64,000 bases of DNA from Circinella minor. Lineage: Eukaryota; Mucoromycota; Mucoromycetes; Mucorales; Lichtheimiaceae. Position numbers and translations under genes: made by a program. The stretch covers positions 19,638-83,637 of the forward strand of contig JAEPRB010000180.1 in NCBI GenBank assembly GCA_016758965.1. Reading direction: 5' to 3'. Positions 59,761-64,000 of this stretch are shown here, in pieces. The notes under the pieces were generated by a model. That model was not told where the DNA came from. It saw only the letters and a list, made by a program, of their open reading frames with translations, and did no database searches. Numbering within the stretch: the stretch's first letter is position 1; each line of letters starts with the position of its first letter.

Positions 59761-62040
59761 TTATTCTGTATTATGTGGTATAACAGTTCGTTGGGGTGCT
59801 CGAATGGAACTTATCATTGCATTATATTGAAGTCGTTCTTCTTCAATGCAACTTTGTGTCTGTCCAACAAGTTCGATGCTTTGTTGATGATGATGTCGAC
59901 TAGACTCAGTGGCTCTCATTCCACGTTCCATGTCGACTATCGACTTCTTGTCTAATATTGGTGGTAATCGAGTGGATGATTTGAGTGAAGGTTCAGCACC
60001 AACTGTAGTGTTTGAAGTTTCAATTGTCGAAGGCCCTGTCTTACTACTAAGCCATTTTGACTAAGAATAATAGTAATACAAACATAACATTAGTTTATAA
60101 CATAAATCACGATAATAAATATTAACAAGAATTACTCTACCATCCGTGAGCCGCGTAATACAGAAGTGTCAGTAGTATTATCGTTACCACCAGAATTAGA
60201 TGTTACCAAACCAGTCAATGTTGCAACTTTTGGACTATAATAAATTACCAAAAAAACATGTCAGCATTGGTACCTTTTTCTTTTCACCTCTAGCAGAACT
60301 ACGTTATACTGCACTATATAAAGCTTACTTTAAAATGATAGCAAAAAGCACGAAACCGGTACCAATAATAGCATTAAAAGTTATTACTATTCCAATGGCA
60401 ACGTTATATGGCTCATAGAGAGTTATTTCATATCTATAACTTGCATAAAGGATAGCGATAACAGCAAAAATCACAATACAAGATGATGCAGCCACAACAA
60501 TGATTTTAACCTTGAGTACGCCTAATGAGAATTTCTTGACATCATCATTTGTGACTCCAGGCTTATTGATAAAATGACGTCGGAGCAATCGAATTAAACG
60601 CAAACCACCATAAAAAAGGAGAATACCGAGAAAACACGTATAAAATGTCCAAAAATGATATAAAGCACTAGTGAAAGTATCTGCAAGTTCAAATTTTTTT
60701 TGATCAATATATATACCGCCTAGAATTGCACAAATGTTGTTGGAAATGAATGGAAATCCAGTAACGATAAAAAAAGCTCCATCAATAACATAAGGTGAAC
60801 GAATCCAGTTCTCGTATATTACTTTACTACTCTGTTGTCCGTTTTTATTGTTCGATCGTCCATACATAGTAATGGTATATACACAAAGAAGATTGATTAA
60901 AAAATGCCAATTTGGGTAAGAAAAACACATGTCAATTCGAATTGCTTTTCTATTCCGTAGTGAGTTTATCAAGTATCTACAAAAACTTACATTTGAGAGT
61001 GTATGGGCAATTCCAAATAGGTAACATGTGATGGCACTGAAAATACATAGCCACCCGAATTCAAATATCCCTAATTATAATTAATAAAAAATGAATACGT
61101 ATACGGGTATCCAGACTTGATCATTTATGAAAGTTTTAACGATGATGGCCTGTTCTCAAATGTAAAAACAAAAACTGGAGGGTTCATTTTGACTTTTATC
61201 ATTTTAACCCTTTTCTTGTTTAGTGAAAACGAATAGCTATTTCTATTAATTCGATATAAAGGCCAAATTTCATTGTTTATTCGAGAACGAATCCACCTTT
61301 TTTTTTACTACGTATGATTCAAAAAAGTACATTATTGAACAAACCAATGGCTCTTCATTTCTACTTTGAGAACAGACCATCATTCTTATTGAAAATATTT
61401 TATATTTACATGAACGGAAGGCTATATTATTAGGTGCTGCATTGGTAATTATAATACAAGCGTGGATTAACCTGACTGGAAAACAAAGAAAAAGCAATAT
61501 AGATTAATAATCGTTTTGCTAAATAGTGGTACATCACCACACGAGTCGAATCATGAAAAGAGCTAAAAAAAGGAAACTTACCAACATGGAAGGCTCCAAC
61601 CATACAAGCCATACCTAAACGATAATACAAAAAGATAAAAAATAAAGTAAATTATATGTACGTATCTAATTTATAAAAAATATTTTATCTTTATATACTT
61701 TCTATCGGTTTAGGTCTTGGAACCCTACTTCTACAATCTATAAGCGTTTGATGATGATAATATACACGTTGGAATAGAACGAAGCTTACTTTGAAAATAA
61801 AAAAAAATATGTCAATAAAGTTCATTAAGAAATTCGTGGTTTATTTACTGTAGTTGTTTGTATTTAATTTTTTTTATTACCTAGCAACACGAATACAGCT
61901 GATACTATAGCTTCTACAATATACATAACTCTTAGTACTTGCTCTTCTGGGCAATTGCTTAAAGTAAGACGCCAGTCACAATGATATACACCATCATCAT
62001 CACGTAGCCGTATATATTCAGGTTGTTCTATTACACTCAT
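59761..62040 (-). CDS. Seven-transmembrane receptor-like protein, copy C
   Basis: Same eight-exon layout as copies A and B, about 440 residues. N-terminus MSVIEQPEYIRLRDDDGVYH lacks two of the Cys residues present in A and B (Arg and Tyr instead), so any disulfide pairing there differs. TM segments include VMYIVEAIVSAVFVLL, PYVIDGAFFIVTGFPFIS, FWTFYTCFLGILLFYGGL and IVITFNAIIGTGFVLFAI. The tail ends RTVIPHNTE. Exon 6 and exon 8 are closer to copy B than to copy A. No stop, frameshift or lost splice site was seen. The family is unrecognised; the receptor-like role is inferred from topology only. Confidence 0.8.
61141..61380. mobile_element. MITE-like inverted-repeat insert in intron 4 of copy C
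   Basis: GATGATGGCCTGTTCTCA on the left faces TTTGAGAACAGACCAT on the right within intron 4, equivalent to the inserts in copies A and B. The repeats have drifted by one or two bases. Confidence 0.55.
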
Positions 62041-62830
62041 GTATGTATTATATGTAAAATAACTACTACAATTTTACTATTATTATTTTGAAAAGAAAAA
62101 TGTAATTCAAAAAAAGAGTTATTGTTTGTTTGGTTTAAAGAAAAGAGAGACGTGAAAAAGGATAAAAAGCAGATGACAATTAGTTGATCTGTGGACTAAA
62201 AGTTAAAAAGCTAAATCGTACTTCTGTGTCACCTATTGTTTATGAAAAAGTCAACACATACGTATAGGCACACACATATATATTCATATGTGTGTATGTG
62301 TGTGTATTTATCTTATTATAAACGTATTACTTTTAAAACTAGATAGAAATAAATATTTAATAAATCAGATCCAGGAGATTTGCTTATGGTGTTATCCTTT
62401 TTCTTTTACTACATATCTCCTCTTCCCTTTTCACAGTTTTTTTTATTAAATCCGCATTCTTGTTCGGAATTGAAAAACTATGGTTTTTAATATGGTACAG
62501 GATCGTCTATATGATTGTTGCGAAACCTAAATTGAAAAGTTTAAACTGCGTGTTTTTTAATGTTCTTATAATTACTTAATGGTTATTTAGAGGATGTTTG
62601 TTATGATTTGTAATAGAATCAAATATAAAAAATTGTCAATTTTGGGATTTTTATTTATTTTTTCTTCCTTTCTAGAATAAACACACTTTGTGAAAAAAGA
62701 GACATTATGTTTATTTACCCACGCGGGTATCTGGTACTCATTCTTATTGAAGAAAAATGTCCGATTTATAGGGTCGCACCAAAATCATCTAAACTCATGT
62801 GGCGAAATCGTGTGTGCTTATCATGAGGGT

Positions 62831-64000
62831 GGTGTCAGATTATCTTAGTACATCGCTTTATATATTAAAGGCCAAGCTAACAGTTAGATATTATTACTAA
62901 GAGAGTTAAGTTATTGAATAAGTTATATGAATAGATTGTTGAGAGGCTCAGGGTCAAAATAAGCATCATATTATGATAAAGTACAAGTTTAAGAACATTG
63001 AGATTCTGATTAATGAAATTCACATCCTTGTACGTAATTATCATATCTAAAACTTTAAATATGAGCCAAATAATAATAAAAGATACGTATGTAATATCTA
63101 TACGAGGGTAATTTTTCTGCATTACAAAAATATATCCAAATGCATTTACAATTTTTACTAGTTATCTGTTGTAGCATTATCTCGTCTATACTATATTCAA
63201 TTTCTCAAGTGACCTATTTTTTTCTCTACTATTGTGGAAAAGCGCTTTATCATTCTTTAACAAGATTAGAAACATGTTAAATTGAATCATCAGACAAATA
63301 TCCAGTATCCGAAAACTGCTGACGTAAATGTTACTGCTTGCTGTTGTCATTATTCACAGTATTATTTCAAGCGACTTTTTTTGCTAGCAACTAATCTTTT
63401 AGCTTGTTTGTGAAAGCTGCCGTGTGTTGTTTTTATCATTAGCTCTTATTGTAAAATGTAGTGGTGTTGTGTTTTATGGTTACAGTCCGACAGTTTAAAT
63501 CTATCTCTCACTTATTTTTTTGAAATTCTTGATTATAATATGATTGGTACTATTAGAAAGTCCATTCACTCGATATATTAACATGAGAAGAAACCGTACA
63601 ATTATTACAGTGATTGAATAATTTATATACTACGATCATCTTGTTGAATATCTCACAGGAAACCACTGTGACATTGACCTAATGATTATGTTAATCCTGG
63701 CAGAGAAAGAGTAATATCACAATTCGTTAGGTACTAAGTATGTCTTAGTATCAAGCTACGTATAAAAAATCATTTTATGGTTTTTACAACTAGAAATCAT
63801 TAGTATAGTAAAGTATACAGCTCTGTAGTAAAATAAGCGGCATTCTATACAGATGCATACCTTACGCATTACATTAATCTCTAAATTGTCACGAGACTAG
63901 ATCTAGTCTTTGGCACTAGATCTAGTCTCCACTTTGGTCTTTAATTTTGGTCCAATAAAAAACACGAATGCCGTCGACAAAATAAAATTAGTTAGTTTTA
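62831..64000. other. Gene-poor AT-rich DNA to the right edge
   Basis: No supportable gene. An 81-codon minus frame at 63122-62877 is strongly hydrophobic but AT-driven and unassigned. A perfect hairpin lies near the right end and is listed separately. Confidence 0.45.
63893..63929. repeat. Perfect hairpin made of two palindromic arms
   Basis: Arms GAGACTAGATCTAGT and ACTAGATCTAGTCTC (15 bp, no mismatch) are separated by a 7-nt loop (CTTTGGC). Each arm contains ACTAGATCTAGT, itself a perfect 12-bp palindrome, so each arm can also fold or pair on its own. The role is unknown. Confidence 0.85.

Larger units (their letters stand above)
59253..62830 (-). repeat. Segmental duplication unit C (seven-TM gene plus flanks)
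   Basis: Starts near ACGTACGTACTTATT (shared with unit A at 21743) and continues past the gene into a promoter-side flank matching unit A: GTGGACTAAAAGTTAAA near 62193, AATAAATCAGATCCAGGAGA near 62359, ATATGGTACAGGATCG near 62490, and AAGAAAAATGTCCGA near 62750. Homology fades by about 62830. The edges are approximate. Confidence 0.75.

Noticed and set aside
62877..63122. 81-codon hydrophobic minus-strand frame.
   Set aside because: AT-rich DNA readily gives Ile/Leu/Tyr-rich frames; no homology, repeat in other copies or expression signal is visible.
1..64000. tRNA, rRNA, CRISPR arrays, LTR retrotransposons, integrated viral genes.
   Set aside because: I saw no convincing tRNA box pattern, rRNA, spaced repeat array, long terminal repeat pair or viral protein signature on either strand.

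Overview
The window is nuclear DNA of an AT-rich fungus, most likely an early-diverging lineage such as Mucoromycota. The genes are intron-rich, with mostly short introns (about 50-200 nt) bounded by GT and a pyrimidine run plus AG, and with poly-A/T tracts. The gene set mixes fungal proteins (ATP synthase subunit h, a GH5 steryl-glucosidase-type enzyme) with proteins usually thought of as animal-like (WD40-bearing ATG16, RAD51D-type paralog, DCTN6/p27, TMEM19, a possible UNC80-like giant protein). All gene models were joined by hand from reading frame, splice sites and protein family knowledge.

Layout. 1-404: 5' end of an unknown Ser/Thr/Asn-rich minus-strand gene. 405-3037: low-complexity DNA. 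3038-21095 is gene-dense: RAD51D-like (-), SR/RRM protein (+), MAD2 (+), VPS4 (-), a mitochondrial-type PPR protein (-), ATG16 (+) and dynactin p27 (-). 21.7-25.8 kb: copy A of a seven-TM protein gene (-) inside a duplicated unit. 25.8-31.7 kb: gene-poor, with two TA-flanked inverted-repeat elements (one holding a decayed pogo-type transposase DNA-binding region) and scattered coding-like relics. 31.7-48.7 kb is gene-dense again: a 2,643-residue UNC80-like protein (-), proteasome alpha subunit PRE9/PSMA4 (+), TMEM19 (-), a small RS-rich protein (-) and a GH5 enzyme ending in a CaaX box (+). 48.7-64 kb: gene-poor, with seven-TM copies B (+) and C (-) and ATP14 (-).

Most genes are housekeeping genes that do not form one pathway. 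The most unusual system is the seven-TM family. Three intact paralogs of about 440 residues, alternating in orientation, each sit in a 3.6-4.1 kb duplicated unit that includes promoter, introns and 3' flank. All three carry the same MITE-like insertion in intron 4, and copy B looks mosaic, as if by gene conversion. Other points worth attention: a RAD51-type protein whose Walker A motif is lost, a 6-nt microexon in the dynactin p27 gene, a GC-AG intron in TMEM19, (TA)n-encoded protein C-termini, and a perfect nested-palindrome hairpin near the right end.
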